Positions 42,977 to 52,954 are shown, counted from the first letter of the stretch. The stretch: DNA of 59,609 bases from Arthrobacter sp. zg-Y820 (GCF_030142155.1 NZ_CP126248.1:1-59609), one strand, 5' to 3'. Made by a program: numbers and translations. Notes: a model not told the origin generated them from the letters alone.

Positions 42977-43753
42977 ATGGCAAATAAGCCGACGTATCCT
43001 GTTTCGTCCGTCGACCTCGCCCTCAGGTTGGCGTTGCTCCTGCAGCAAGAAGGTCCCATGCGCAGCTCAGATCTCGCCGATCGTATGGGGATTGCGCGGT
43101 CGACGACCCATCGGCTGCTCTCGACGCTCGTCTACCGGGGCTTCGCGCAACAGGACGAAGCCCGACGCTACAATGCCGGCCCGGCGATGCGTTCCATCGA
43201 GATGGCTACCGCGGCTATTGCCGAGCTTCGAGCCGTTTCCATAAGCCATTTGCAAGCCCTCCGGGACATGACCAAGGAGACGGTCAGCCTGCAGGTTCTT
43301 TCTGGCGCCCAGGTCCGTTTTGTGGCCACGGTCGAATCCACTCATCTCCTTAAAGTCGGCGACAGGGACGGTCTGCTTTTTCCTGCATGGGATCTCTCTG
43401 GTGGGCGCGTCTTGTTAGCCGCTCTCAGACAAGGCGAATTGAGGGAACGACTTATCCAGGCGCCAGATTTCGATGGTGAGAGCTTCGATGCCTTGGAGAA
43501 ATCATTGGCCTCTGTCCGACGCCGCGGCTTCGCGATCAACGATCAGCGGAAACGGACGGAGCGCGAAGTTACGGCAATCGCCCAGCCTGTGTGTGCTCCC
43601 GACGGAAACGTTCTGGCTGCCATCTCCGTCGCAATGCCGACCTCGAGGTTTGGCCGCGACAAGATTACTGACCTCAACACACTGATCGCCAAGACCGTGG
43701 CTGACATTGAATCTGATCTCTCCGCGCGGACGGGGCAGCCCGATGCAGTCTAA
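42977..43753 (+). CDS. IclR-family regulator of the gentisate operon
   Basis: 258 residues. N-terminal HTH (VDLALRLALLLQQEGPMRSS, DLADRMGIARSTTHRLLSTL) and effector domain ending in an AIAQPVCAPDGNVLAAISVA block. The placement divergent from gentisate dioxygenase, in a shared regulatory region, is the classic arrangement for aromatic-acid IclR control. ATG is preceded by only a weak ribosome site (GAAAGTCCGG). Confidence 0.88.
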   Translation: MANKPTYPVSSVDLALRLALLLQQEGPMRSSDLADRMGIARSTTHRLLSTLVYRGFAQQDEARRYNAGPAMRSIEMATAAIAELRAVSISHLQALRDMTKETVSLQVLSGAQVRFVATVESTHLLKVGDRDGLLFPAWDLSGGRVLLAALRQGELRERLIQAPDFDGESFDALEKSLASVRRRGFAINDQRKRTEREVTAIAQPVCAPDGNVLAAISVAMPTSRFGRDKITDLNTLIAKTVADIESDLSARTGQPDAV

Positions 43754-43783
43754 TTCAAGCCTGCTGAAGGCGCGGCAGCCCTG

Positions 43784-44695
43784 TCAGGCCAGCAGAGCCC
43801 CCGCGAAGAGTCCTGCTCCCCAAAGCAGTTCTGCCAGGCTCGTTCGTGCCAATACCGGCACCAGATCTCGTCCCTGTGCGCCGCGGATTACAGATACTCC
43901 CGCAGGGACGGCGAAGATGAGATAGACCAGGCCGAGCAATACAAGGGGGAATCCCTGCATCGCCACGATCCCGAGGCAGGCTAAGGCGATGCCGAGAAAC
44001 GCCATGTAAAGCAAACGCGATTTCTTGTCCCCGATGACCCCCGCCAGAGTAATCTTCCCAACATCTCGATCGGTCTCGATGTCGCGGAGATTGTTGGTGA
44101 GCATTACCGCCGCAGTGAGGATACCGACACCAGTACCAGCTGCCAGAGTCGTCACCCACAGTCCATTGAGTGAACCAGCCTGTACATATACCACTCCGCT
44201 CACCGCGACTGGGCCGAAGAACAGGAACACCATAATTTCGCCCAGCCCTAGATAGGCGTAGGGCTTAGGCCCGCCCGTATAGGTCCAGGCTGCGATGAGG
44301 CATACAGCGCCCACGATGAGTAGCCGGCTGTCGCTGGTCACTGCGAGGATTATTCCAGAGACGGCTGCTACGGCGAGGCAGAGGATGGCGGCAAGGAGCA
44401 CCTGCCGGGGAGGGGCGAGTTTGGAGGCAACGAGTCTGGCTGGGCCCACTCTTACTTTGTCAGTTCCTTTAATACCGTCGAAGTAGTCATTGGCATAGTT
44501 TGCTCCCGCCTGCACACCGATGACGGTGATCAGTGCCAGCGCCGCCTTCGGCCATGACACCGCCCCGGCTGTGGCGGCAATCGCAGTGCCGGCTAAGACG
44601 GAGGTCACGGCGACGGGTAGCGTCTGCGGTCGCGCACCGAAGAACCAATCACGAATCGAAGCAGTGGTGGTCTCTGAGCTCGTGGGGAGAGGCAT
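43784..44695 (-). CDS. UbiA-family prenyltransferase, MenA-like
   Basis: 303 residues with about eight membrane segments. The first Asp-rich prenyl-diphosphate motif is GANYANDYFDGIKGTD (about residues 65-80) and the second is LRDIETDRDVGKITLAG (about 188-204); both fit 1,4-dihydroxy-2-naphthoate polyprenyltransferase. Its place between the IclR gene and fumarylpyruvate hydrolase is odd, since menaquinone synthesis is normally chromosomal. It may be a second MenA copy or a prenyltransferase for another aromatic acid. It is 13 bases from the hydrolase gene, so co-transcribed. Confidence 0.83.
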   Translation of the reverse strand: MPLPTSSETTTASIRDWFFGARPQTLPVAVTSVLAGTAIAATAGAVSWPKAALALITVIGVQAGANYANDYFDGIKGTDKVRVGPARLVASKLAPPRQVLLAAILCLAVAAVSGIILAVTSDSRLLIVGAVCLIAAWTYTGGPKPYAYLGLGEIMVFLFFGPVAVSGVVYVQAGSLNGLWVTTLAAGTGVGILTAAVMLTNNLRDIETDRDVGKITLAGVIGDKKSRLLYMAFLGIALACLGIVAMQGFPLVLLGLVYLIFAVPAGVSVIRGAQGRDLVPVLARTSLAELLWGAGLFAGALLA

Positions 44696-44708
44696 TCAGT
44701 GGTCGCCT

Positions 44709-45611
44709 CTATGCGCTTACTGCTTGAGATTGTAAGGAGGTTTCTCTTCGACTCCCGGCTCGAGGGCGGCTGGCGTAGGGCACTGCGTGCTCAGCCGAGA
44801 CAGCGACAGAAAGAGTCCCTACATTCTCGATTTCTACGACGACGGTGTCCCCGTCGATAAGGCCTCCCACGCCCTCCGGTGTTCCCGTGGCTACGACGTC
44901 CCCGGGATGCAACGTCATCACCGAGCTGGCATACGCGATGAGGTCTCGTACACCAAAGATCATGGCCGACGTATTGGCATCCTGGCGAAGCGTGTCGTTT
45001 ACCCAACAGCGAAGCTGGAGATTGTCTGGGTCCGCGATTTCATCAGCGGTGACGATGTAGGGACCGAGCGGCGTGAACGTATCGTAGGACTTTCGCATGG
45101 AACGGTCCTCTGTAGACCGCGTAGTGATATCGAGAATGCAGCTGTAGCCGAAGACATAGTCGAGGGCGTTCTCGGGCCGGACGTTTTTCGCTTTTGTACC
45201 GATGATGACGGCGAGTTCGCCCTCCTGATCGGTCCGGACGTCGCTGTATGGCAAATGAATCGTTTCGTCCGGACCAATGATCGATGAGGTGGCCTTCAGG
45301 AACAGCCCCCACTGTTCAATGGTGGTGGGGTTTCCCATCTCTTCCACGTGATTGCGGTAGTTGGCTGGGGCACCGATGATCTTGGAGGGGTATAAGATCG
45401 GCGTCTTCCACTGGATGTCTCCCTGAGCCCGCGGCGCAGTGGCCAGTCGCTCTGCGGAGAGAATCGACGAGAGGTCTCCTGCTGCGATGACTCCCTGAAG
45501 GCATCCCCGACCGGTATCGCCGGGAAGATCTGCGACTAGGGCAGTGATGTCGAGAGTCTGATCGGCGACGATGAGCCCGATCCGGTTGTCATTGAATATG
45601 CCCAACTTCAT
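44709..45611 (-). CDS. Fumarylpyruvate hydrolase (FAH family)
   Basis: 300 residues, fumarylacetoacetate-hydrolase fold. N-terminal LGIFNDNRIGLIVADQ, active-site region ELAVIIGTKAKNVRPENAL with DYVFGYSCILDITTRS, and GDVVATGTPEGVGGLIDGD near the C-terminus. It splits fumarylpyruvate to fumarate and pyruvate, the last step after the mycothiol-type isomerase encoded at 36526. AGGAGA precedes the ATG at 45611. Confidence 0.87.
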   Translation of the reverse strand: MKLGIFNDNRIGLIVADQTLDITALVADLPGDTGRGCLQGVIAAGDLSSILSAERLATAPRAQGDIQWKTPILYPSKIIGAPANYRNHVEEMGNPTTIEQWGLFLKATSSIIGPDETIHLPYSDVRTDQEGELAVIIGTKAKNVRPENALDYVFGYSCILDITTRSTEDRSMRKSYDTFTPLGPYIVTADEIADPDNLQLRCWVNDTLRQDANTSAMIFGVRDLIAYASSVMTLHPGDVVATGTPEGVGGLIDGDTVVVEIENVGTLSVAVSAEHAVPYASRPRAGSRRETSLQSQAVSA

Positions 45612-45690
45612 GGGTTCTCCTCTGTTGTGGCGCTATGTGATTGGGCTTAGGTAGTTGCGTCGAAGAACGCACTCACTCTTCTGTGTGCTT

Positions 45691-46746
45691 TCAGAACACC
45701 AGTGCAGCTTTTCCATCGGTTTGCTTCGCGAAACGTTCATAACCTTCTGCAGCCTGCTCTATGGACCAGGTATGGGTGTAGAGGGCGTCCAGATGAATGT
45801 TTTTCTCCACGACGAAGCGGGCGCATTCAGCCTGGCTGACGCTGGAAAAGGTCCACGATCCCTCAATGCCGATCTGGCGCGTCGTGATCAGGTCGACGTC
45901 GCCGAATTCCAAGGCCGATCCACCGGCCAGGAGCAGGATTTTCCCCCAGGGCCGGAGGGCATCGATGCCCTCCGACCTCGCCGATGAGACGCCGGATGTC
46001 TCGATGACATAGTCGGCCCCTCTCCCCCCGGTCAGGTCCCTGAGCGCCTCCGCGGCATCAATTTTGTCGGGGTTCAGGACCACGTCCGCGCCTATCCTTT
46101 TGGCTAATTCCAAGCGTTCCGGATTGACATCGAGTGCAATAACACGGGCCCCCAGACCGGCAGCGATCTGGCTTGTTGCCAGTCCGACCGGCCCTTGGCC
46201 AAACACTGCGATGGTGTCCTTGCCGGAAGGATTGACGCGCATGAGTGCTTCAAAGGCCGTACCAGCGCTGCACGATATGGCCGCCCCCGCCAAGAAGGAG
46301 AGGTCCTCAGGCATGGGAATGACAGTCGCTGCCGGTACCTTGAGGAAGGGCGCATGTGCACCGTGGTCAGTCATTCCGTACATCCGGGGCATTTGTGTCT
46401 CACACATCTGTGGCCACCCGATGCGACAGTGACGACAGCGGGTACAGCCCCAATAGTGGTGCACCATGACTCGGTCCCCGACGGATGCCAAGGCAGGATC
46501 CACGGATGGGCCGACCTCTGCCACCACGCCACAGGGTTCGTGTCCGGCGATGATCCGACCACTGGGCGATGCGACGCGTGGATGTCGATTCACCCCGGGC
46601 GCTGCTCGGTAGTGATAGAAGTGCAGGTCACTTCCGCATAGCCCCGAGGCCTTGATCTCGATGACGACTTCTCCGATTCCCGCCACAGGGTCCGGCACAT
46701 CAATGAACTCAATAGTGCTGTCGCCAGGGAATACCACACCGCGCAA
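45691..46746 (-). CDS. Zinc-dependent medium-chain alcohol dehydrogenase
   Basis: 351 residues. Catalytic zinc ligands are in GLCGSDLHFYHYRAAPG and AGHEPCGVVAEVG; structural zinc Cys are in GCTRCRHCRIGWPQMC (four Cys), and the cofactor loop is VFGQGPVGLATSQIAAGLGA. Substrate undefined; a benzyl-alcohol or sorbitol-type oxidation would suit an aromatic or polyol route. Separated from the downstream hydrolase by 79 bases and upstream ABC genes by 45, so it may be in either transcript. Confidence 0.88.
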   Translation of the reverse strand: MRGVVFPGDSTIEFIDVPDPVAGIGEVVIEIKASGLCGSDLHFYHYRAAPGVNRHPRVASPSGRIIAGHEPCGVVAEVGPSVDPALASVGDRVMVHHYWGCTRCRHCRIGWPQMCETQMPRMYGMTDHGAHAPFLKVPAATVIPMPEDLSFLAGAAISCSAGTAFEALMRVNPSGKDTIAVFGQGPVGLATSQIAAGLGARVIALDVNPERLELAKRIGADVVLNPDKIDAAEALRDLTGGRGADYVIETSGVSSARSEGIDALRPWGKILLLAGGSALEFGDVDLITTRQIGIEGSWTFSSVSQAECARFVVEKNIHLDALYTHTWSIEQAAEGYERFAKQTDGKAALVF

Positions 46747-46791
46747 GATTGACTTCCTTTCATCGCTCAGACCTTTTCGGGATCGAATTCC

Positions 46792-47955
46792 TTAAGCCAT
46801 CGGCTTGAGCGCTCGAACATCACACGGTGAGACTGCCATCAGCGCTCTCTCGCCGATCGGCAGCGGTTTGTCACCGATCTCGAGGTGGAGGAAGGAACGG
46901 GAGCCGATCGAAAAATGGGTGTCGGTGAATGATCCGAAGAAGTGTGAGCTCTTGATGGTCCCATCGAAGAGATTCACCTCGTCGCTGTTTGGACTGCTGA
47001 ATCTCATGCGGTCCGGGCGACAGACTGCAACACACTCGTCGCCGACAGTCAGGCCGTCCTCGGCCGACCCGGCGACAATGTCGCCTATTTCTGTTCGGAC
47101 CGTCAGAGCGCCCTCGTCGGTCGTGGAGATGATGACTCCCCCGATTTCGTTGAGCTTCCCAACAAAGCGGGCCACCCGCACGTTCGCCGGCTGTAAGTAG
47201 ACCTCGCGGGGCGTCCCGAGTTGAGCAACTTTGCCTTTGTCAATGACGGCGATTCGGTCAGCGATAGCCAGTGCTTCTTCTTGATCGTGGGTGACGTAGA
47301 TCGCTGTGAAGCCCAGCCGCTGCTGCATGGAGCGGATCTCCGCCCTGAGCTGGTCTCGGACGCGTGCATCGACATTGGACAATGGTTCGTCGAAAAGGAC
47401 CAATTCAGAGCCGCGGACAAGCGCGCGAGCTAAGGCCACTCGCTGCTGCTGGCCACCGCTTACCTGCGTTGGATACTGATGCGCCAATTCTTCGATTCCG
47501 ACAAGAGCGAGAACTTCCATGACCCGCTCCTTTATCTCCGAACGCGATGGCTTCGGGCGTTCTGTAGTCAGGGGGTACGCGACGTTATCGAAGATGGTCA
47601 TGTGGGGCCACAAGGCGTATGACTGAAAGATCATGCTTATGTTGCGGCGCTCCGGCTGAATCGCAATCTTGTCAGCGGAGGAGTACCACACCTCCCCGTG
47701 GCTGTCGATAACCCCGCTGTCTGCATGCTCCAGGCCCGCGATTGTGCGTAGAAACGTACTTTTGCCGCATCCACTGGAACCCAACAGGACGAGGAACTCT
47801 CCACGGGCCACCTCCATCGAGGTGTTAGCGATCGCAGATACAGTCCCACCGCCCTTGCGTTGGAAGACCTTGTTGAGATCACGAATGCTCAAAGTGGGCT
47901 GTGTTGCGTTCGCAGTATTCATCGATGTCTTGGCCGTGGCCGCTACGACTGTCAT
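46792..47955 (-). CDS. Fe/polyamine-type ABC importer ATPase
   Basis: 387 residues from ATG 47955 (GGAG upstream; GTG at 47964 is less likely). Walker A GSSGCGKST, signature VSGGQQQRVALARAL, Walker B VLFDEPLSNVD and a C-terminal TOBE-like regulatory region (VAVCRPDRMRFSS; FFGSFTDTHFSIG). The family covers FbpC, PotA and 2-aminoethylphosphonate importers. With the permease and binding protein it completes an importer next to the aromatic operon. Confidence 0.88.
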   Translation of the reverse strand: MTVVAATAKTSMNTANATQPTLSIRDLNKVFQRKGGGTVSAIANTSMEVARGEFLVLLGSSGCGKSTFLRTIAGLEHADSGVIDSHGEVWYSSADKIAIQPERRNISMIFQSYALWPHMTIFDNVAYPLTTERPKPSRSEIKERVMEVLALVGIEELAHQYPTQVSGGQQQRVALARALVRGSELVLFDEPLSNVDARVRDQLRAEIRSMQQRLGFTAIYVTHDQEEALAIADRIAVIDKGKVAQLGTPREVYLQPANVRVARFVGKLNEIGGVIISTTDEGALTVRTEIGDIVAGSAEDGLTVGDECVAVCRPDRMRFSSPNSDEVNLFDGTIKSSHFFGSFTDTHFSIGSRSFLHLEIGDKPLPIGERALMAVSPCDVRALKPMA

Positions 47956-47986
47956 GGAAGGCACTCCTCAGGGCTGGTTGTAGGTT

Positions 47987-49735
47987 TCAACGATTCCGCC
48001 GACGCTGCAGGGCGGCGGTGGTGCCCAGGGCGAGGGTCACCATGGTCATGGATACGAGCGTTACAAACAAGGCGAGAGCTGCGAGTTCTGCATAACCCCC
48101 CCCGCCCTGGTAAATGCCGAGGAGACGGAATCCGATGACTGGAGTCTGGGTACTAGCCAGGAGAACCGACATTTCCACGTCTGCCATGATGCGAACGAAC
48201 ATTAAGGCCCAGCCGGCCATGAGACCGGGCATCATTAGCGGCAAGTAGACAGAACGGAAGGTGCGCAAGGGGGATGCCCCGGACAGAGACGAGGCATTCC
48301 CCAGTTCTCGACCGATCTGCCCGAGGGCCGCCTCGGAAGTAATGGATGCCTCAGGCATGGAGACGATGAAAAATCCAACAATCAAGATCAGGGCTGAACC
48401 GCCCCAGTAGAACGGGGTCCCGCCGAAGGCGAGAACGATGCCAACCGCGATGACGATGGGCGGGACCGCAGCGGGTACCTTTGCGATAGTGGCAGCTGCC
48501 GCCGACAAACGACCGGGTGATGTAACCGCCGCCCAAGCCATGCAAGCCCCGATCAGGGTGGTGACGGTTGCAACCACGACGGCGAACGTAAGGCTGTTCA
48601 AGACTGCATCGAGGTTCGCTGCTGTGGACAGCACTTCGAACAAGGGCGTCAGGGATAGTTCTCCCCATCGGGGCTTTCCCCAGAACCCATTCAGCGTAAC
48701 TAGGACGAGTGCGCCTAAGGGGAGCACGACAGCCCCCGCCAGATAGAGGAGCATGAATGCTCGGGCCCAGTTTCGTAGTCGACCCAGCTTAATCCGCCCC
48801 GTGCCGGCACCCTTTTCCCCGAGGGTCGCCGACCGCCGCCCGCCGAGGGACTTCTGCTGCAGTACCCAGATAATGCCTAGGGCTACCAGAATGACGGAGC
48901 TGAGACCGAGGGCAGGTGCCGTTTCAGCTGGGTAGGTTTCCGTGAGCAGGTTGACGATTTCCACTGAGATAAGTTTGATCCCCCCCGGTTCGGCTAGGAC
49001 GACAGGTACTGAGAAGATAGCGAAACCGAACCAGACTGCCAGGAACATGCCACTCAAGAGACTCGGCCGCAGCGCGGGCAGAGTCACCCGTCTCAGTGTC
49101 TGGATAACGCCTGCGCCACTCATGCGAGAGGATTCCTCGAGCCTAGAGTCGAGATTGCGCAGTCCGGCCGAGACGACCAAGTACACGAAGGGAACGAGAG
49201 TCAGCGTGTACACGCCGATGACGGTGTAGTAGCTGTGGACCGAAAAGGGGCCCGTCTGGATATCCGTCCCAAAGAATGTGTTGAGGATGCCCCGGATCAC
49301 CTGGTTGATGTACCCAGCTTCCGTAGAGAGCAGCAGTAACCAGCCCACGGCTGTGGCGATACCGGGCATGAGGAAATTGACGATGGGAAGGATATCGGTG
49401 AGCAGGCCCATCCTGGCGTCAGTGCGCTCATTGAGCCAAGCGAAGACCGATCCAATGACCATGGCCAGCGCCACGGCGCTGACCACGACAACCCCGGTGT
49501 CGAAGAGAATCTCGCCCAGTTCCGGTAACGCAAGCGTTTCCGAAATGGCTGCCAGGCTGAGCTTCCCGTCGACCCAGAAGATTCCAGTCAGCACTCGGAG
49601 AAGTGGGTATCCAATGAGCAAGCTGACAACGACGCTTACAGCTAGGACGACGATCTTGGCCGGCGCAATCACCTGTCGGCGTCGTACGCTGACCGGCGGG
49701 GTGGTGTCAGGTTTGGGTGGGGTTAGGAGTGTCAC
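47987..49735 (-). CDS. FbpB-type ABC permease with two permease domains
   Basis: 582 residues with about twelve membrane segments in two halves. The permease EAA loops are seen as GLRNLDSRLEESSRMSGAGV (first half) and QIGRELGNASSLSGASPLRT (second half). It is typical of iron(III), thiamine and 2-aminoethylphosphonate importers. 31 bases upstream of the ATPase gene in the same operon. Confidence 0.88.
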   Translation of the reverse strand: MTLLTPPKPDTTPPVSVRRRQVIAPAKIVVLAVSVVVSLLIGYPLLRVLTGIFWVDGKLSLAAISETLALPELGEILFDTGVVVVSAVALAMVIGSVFAWLNERTDARMGLLTDILPIVNFLMPGIATAVGWLLLLSTEAGYINQVIRGILNTFFGTDIQTGPFSVHSYYTVIGVYTLTLVPFVYLVVSAGLRNLDSRLEESSRMSGAGVIQTLRRVTLPALRPSLLSGMFLAVWFGFAIFSVPVVLAEPGGIKLISVEIVNLLTETYPAETAPALGLSSVILVALGIIWVLQQKSLGGRRSATLGEKGAGTGRIKLGRLRNWARAFMLLYLAGAVVLPLGALVLVTLNGFWGKPRWGELSLTPLFEVLSTAANLDAVLNSLTFAVVVATVTTLIGACMAWAAVTSPGRLSAAAATIAKVPAAVPPIVIAVGIVLAFGGTPFYWGGSALILIVGFFIVSMPEASITSEAALGQIGRELGNASSLSGASPLRTFRSVYLPLMMPGLMAGWALMFVRIMADVEMSVLLASTQTPVIGFRLLGIYQGGGGYAELAALALFVTLVSMTMVTLALGTTAALQRRRNR

Positions 49736-49786
49736 GTCGCCGCGCCTTTCAACTATGTCCGATAAACCGAGGGAACCAATGCGATG

Positions 49787-50833
49787 TCACTCGCCGCCCA
49801 TCGCGTCAATGACGCTCTGCATACCGTCTTTCATGTAGTACTCGAAATTTGGTGGGAAATAATCAAATTTCAAGTCCAGGTAAGCGGCTGCGTATCCGTC
49901 GCTGATGCTCGCGAGGACTTCGCTGGCTTCCGGAGAAGTGACGTACTGCGCGAAGAGCTTTTGTGCATTCGCATTCGCCGGTTCTGGGTTGAGGGTGTAG
50001 GCGAAGGCCGGTCCCGTCACTCCGCTCTTAGGCCAAATGAAGTCAAGTGGAGCGCCCTTTTCCTGGGCGGCGCCCACGACAACGGGGCTAGCGAGGACTT
50101 GGATCTGATGTTGTCCGGCCCCCAGCGCCTCGGTCAGCGAGACCATGCCGCCGTCATTCTCGACGATTTCCTGAGGCCTGAGTCCTTCGATCAGTCCGTC
50201 AACATGGTCCGAAAGCGTGCCCAATAGTGGCGGGTAGCCAGAGACAACTGCGGCAGGTCCGGTCATCTTGCTCTTCCACTTGGGGGCGGCCAGATCCATC
50301 CAATCCTTGGGTCGGTCTTGTTCGCTGACCAGGTCTGTGTTGATTGCTATACCGATGCCCTCAGAGATGAACGGAGTGCCAGAGATTCCGCTGGAGTTAG
50401 CAACCCATTCAGCGGGAAACTCGTCAGACAAGTACCCTGCTTCCTCGAAGGAGGTAATCAGCCCTTCCTCCAACCCAGCCGCGATAAATTGGATGTCCGA
50501 GTGGAGCAGGACGTCCGCGGTGCTGGCTCGGGACTGCTTTTCGGAGGCGTACCGTGACGAAAGGTCCGGACTGGTGGAACGAAGAACATTTACCGAGACG
50601 CCATACTCCGCCTCGAATCCCTCAGCGATCGCTTCGCACGCAGCCGGAGCAGCTGCGCAGTAGAACGAAAGCTCCCCGTCGGTAGCCGCAGCGATCAGCT
50701 CTTCTCCCTCAAGGAGTACATCTCCAGCCGCAATCGTGGGGCCGGCATTGCTGCCCGCACAAGAGGTTAGTGCGGTAGCGCCCACTGCCGCTGTAGCCAT
50801 CAGGGAAACGATTCGCCTCAACGTTGAGGTCAT
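49787..50833 (-). CDS. ABC substrate-binding lipoprotein (FbpA-type)
   Basis: 348 residues. Signal LMATAAVGATALTSC with lipobox LTSC, then an extracellular-solute-binding type 1/6 fold: LSFYCAAAPAACEAIAEGFE, STADVLLHSDIQFIAA, KWKSKMTGPAAVV and ALGAGQHQIQVLASPVVVGA. The strongly Gly/Ala-rich start and FYC pocket resemble iron/phosphonate/aromatic-acid binding proteins; the ligand is unknown. First gene of the three-gene importer operon. Confidence 0.86.
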   Translation of the reverse strand: MTSTLRRIVSLMATAAVGATALTSCAGSNAGPTIAAGDVLLEGEELIAAATDGELSFYCAAAPAACEAIAEGFEAEYGVSVNVLRSTSPDLSSRYASEKQSRASTADVLLHSDIQFIAAGLEEGLITSFEEAGYLSDEFPAEWVANSSGISGTPFISEGIGIAINTDLVSEQDRPKDWMDLAAPKWKSKMTGPAAVVSGYPPLLGTLSDHVDGLIEGLRPQEIVENDGGMVSLTEALGAGQHQIQVLASPVVVGAAQEKGAPLDFIWPKSGVTGPAFAYTLNPEPANANAQKLFAQYVTSPEASEVLASISDGYAAAYLDLKFDYFPPNFEYYMKDGMQSVIDAMGGE

Positions 50834-51606
50834 GGGGATACCGCCTTGCTGGGAAGGGTTCGAAAACCAGGTTACTTAGGGGGCCAAAGCTAGGTTCTGA
50901 CCTTCAGGACGGACAAGACAATTCCACATGCAGGAATCCTCCATACTTTTCGGCCCATAGATCTTCCATACTTTAAATTGGAACAGTGAGAGCTGTTGAA
51001 CTGCACTGCCCGCTCGCTTAGTATGCATTGCGTTTGACCCGGAGTCGTCCTTTCCCTCCCCTTCACGGGTGCAAGTTTTTCCGCGCTGCCCAACCGAGGG
51101 CATTCGCACGCTCGTGGGTGATTCTCCTGCTAATGCCGAGCACGGTAGTTGTAACGGTGGAGGCGAGGGGATGCAGAGCTCCGCTCCACTCCCGCATTTG
51201 CCCTGTGCCTCGGCGCCTCCGTAGGGAAGCACTACGGCATTTCGTACTCAGTGACGATAGTTCCCATGCCTGGCTATGTGCCTCAGCTGCCAGGCGTCTT
51301 CCCTGCTGGGCTGATTCTCGTCAAGAGCCAGACCGTGGCTAGCCCGGCTATGCTCTACCGATGCGAGCCTGAGTTTATCCATAATCCATGCGGAAAATGT
51401 TGCTCGGGTCGCCCGACATGACATCCGGTCCACCTCGCTGAGGACTGAGCCGCGGGCATGTGCCGAAACCGGTATTGACGTTTCGCTTCGCATGCAGATC
51501 GGCTAGGAACTGGGCCGACGATCAGCCTTCTCGGGGTCGTGTCTTACAACCACGGGATCCAAGACGAACACCTTGAGACAACGTCCAAACGGAATCCCAG
51601 GCCAAA
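50834..51606. other. Gap without recognisable gene
   Basis: 773 bases. Short frames on both strands have no family motif. It contains the promoter of the importer operon but I could not identify a clear -35/-10 pair. It marks the change from catabolic genes to plasmid-maintenance DNA. Confidence 0.5.
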
Positions 51607-52038
51607 GTGTCTCCGCCCGCGTCGCCTGCGGGAATCCCGGACATGGCAAGGGAAATCGACCAGCCGCACCAAAATCGCCGCAGGGACCCTGGGGATTCTC
51701 TAACGGGAGGGGTTATCGGGTTCGTGGCAGCGCCAACCTCGGATCCGGTCACTCACACCAATTTCATCACCGAACCCGCGCCGCCCATGCCGGAATCCTG
51801 TCAGAGCGCTTTCCGGGAAGCCGAAGAGGCCTTCCTTGACTTCGAAGAATTTACGGCTGTCGTCGGCGATGCCGTTGTGGCGACCGATGGGAAGGACTAC
51901 TTGATGAGTCTTTATCAGGACGGCATAACAGCTCAGAAGACTCTTACCGGCGCAAGCATCCGAGAGTACGTAGAAGCCAACGTCCTCTACGAAGAAGAAG
52001 CCGGGCTGGACCTGCCCACCGCAACCGGCCTTGAGTAA
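51607..52038 (+). CDS. Hypothetical small protein, possibly a remnant
   Basis: 143 residues if begun at the first start in frame. The second half is more protein-like: PMPESCQSAFREAEEAFLDF, EEFTAVVGDAVVATDGKDYL and TGASIREYVEANVLYEEEAG, suggesting helical charged sequence. The first half is Pro/Arg-rich and could be spurious, and no ribosome site was seen. I do not recognise a family. Confidence 0.4.
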   Translation: MSPPASPAGIPDMAREIDQPHQNRRRDPGDSLTGGVIGFVAAPTSDPVTHTNFITEPAPPMPESCQSAFREAEEAFLDFEEFTAVVGDAVVATDGKDYLMSLYQDGITAQKTLTGASIREYVEANVLYEEEAGLDLPTATGLE

Positions 52039-52351
52039 CCCCGAATCTGCCGCCGCCCACATGCCGGACATGGATGCTAAACAGACACTACTTAGGTCAG
52101 CGCCCCCGGTCGCCGCCGCGTTTTATCTCTCGTTGGTAGGGGACGGCTGAGTTGGCAGGTGTTTGGCCGCTGTGTCCAGCTAGCGGAGGGTTGGGGTTTG
52201 TGACACCGTTGAGCGCGACTTTGTGCGGGTCAAAACCTATGGGGTCATCCATCATCATTTTAGACCTCCCGGCGCCTGAAGTTAGGGCTCCCGGAAGCAG
52301 GTATGATCTGCTTTCGTGCCGATCGACGGCCATAAGTCTCGAAAGGCCACC

Positions 52352-52909
52352 ATGGAGAACCGTCCGGACACTCAACCACCGCCACCTGAACCCAACGGAG
52401 CGCCTGCACCTCAGTTCGTTTACCTGCAACCGGGACAGCAGGCCGTCTATGTTCAGGCACCGCCCGGCCAGCCAGCGCCGTCCATCTATTACCAGAAGCC
52501 CTACAACGCCCCGGTTCAGCGTCCGCCATCCTCCGGCCTGCGTATAAGTGCCGGAATCTTCGGAATCATCCTCGGCTTCTGGAACCTGCTCATGCTCGTT
52601 GCGATGCTGTTCACGATCTCCAGTTACACGCCCCCGTTGATTGGATTCCTAATCTTTTTCCACCTGATTGGGACCCTTGCAGCGTTGACACTCGGAATCA
52701 TGATCATGGCCAAGCACCGCCGCCGGTCCTGTGAGATCCCCACGATGCTGCTCGGATCGACAGTCTGGCTGATCACTATCGACGCCTTCATGGCTTGGAA
52801 CAGTTGGTTCCCGGGAGCTGCTCTCTTTACCCTCGCCGGAGGGCTCCCGACCGCAGTATTGGGCATCATTGTGCTCGCCCGGGAAGCTGCAGCCGCCAAG
52901 CAGAAGTAA
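52352..52909 (+). CDS. Small membrane protein with Pro-rich N-terminus
   Basis: 185 residues from ATG 52352 (AAAGG upstream; the frame opens 12 codons earlier). Residues 1-65 are Pro/Gln-rich and likely cytosolic or exposed (NRPDTQPPPPEPNGAP). Then come four hydrophobic segments: GIFGIILGFWNLLMLVAMLF, LIGFLIFFHLIGTLAALTLG, LLGSTVWLITIDAF and ALFTLAGGLPTAVLGIIVLA. A DUF4190-like plan, common in actinobacteria; function unknown. Followed by a good terminator. Confidence 0.75.
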   Translation: MENRPDTQPPPPEPNGAPAPQFVYLQPGQQAVYVQAPPGQPAPSIYYQKPYNAPVQRPPSSGLRISAGIFGIILGFWNLLMLVAMLFTISSYTPPLIGFLIFFHLIGTLAALTLGIMIMAKHRRRSCEIPTMLLGSTVWLITIDAFMAWNSWFPGAALFTLAGGLPTAVLGIIVLAREAAAAKQK

Positions 52910-52918
52910 CACCGTTCA

Positions 52919-52954
52919 GCCCGCCGGCATCATTAGTCCTACCGGCGGGCTTTT
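52919..52954 (+). terminator. Rho-independent terminator after the membrane-protein gene
   Basis: GCCCGCCGG (52919-52927) pairs with CCGGCGGGC (52942-52950) across a 14-base loop, followed by TTTT (52951-52954). It begins 10 bases after the stop. Confidence 0.9.
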
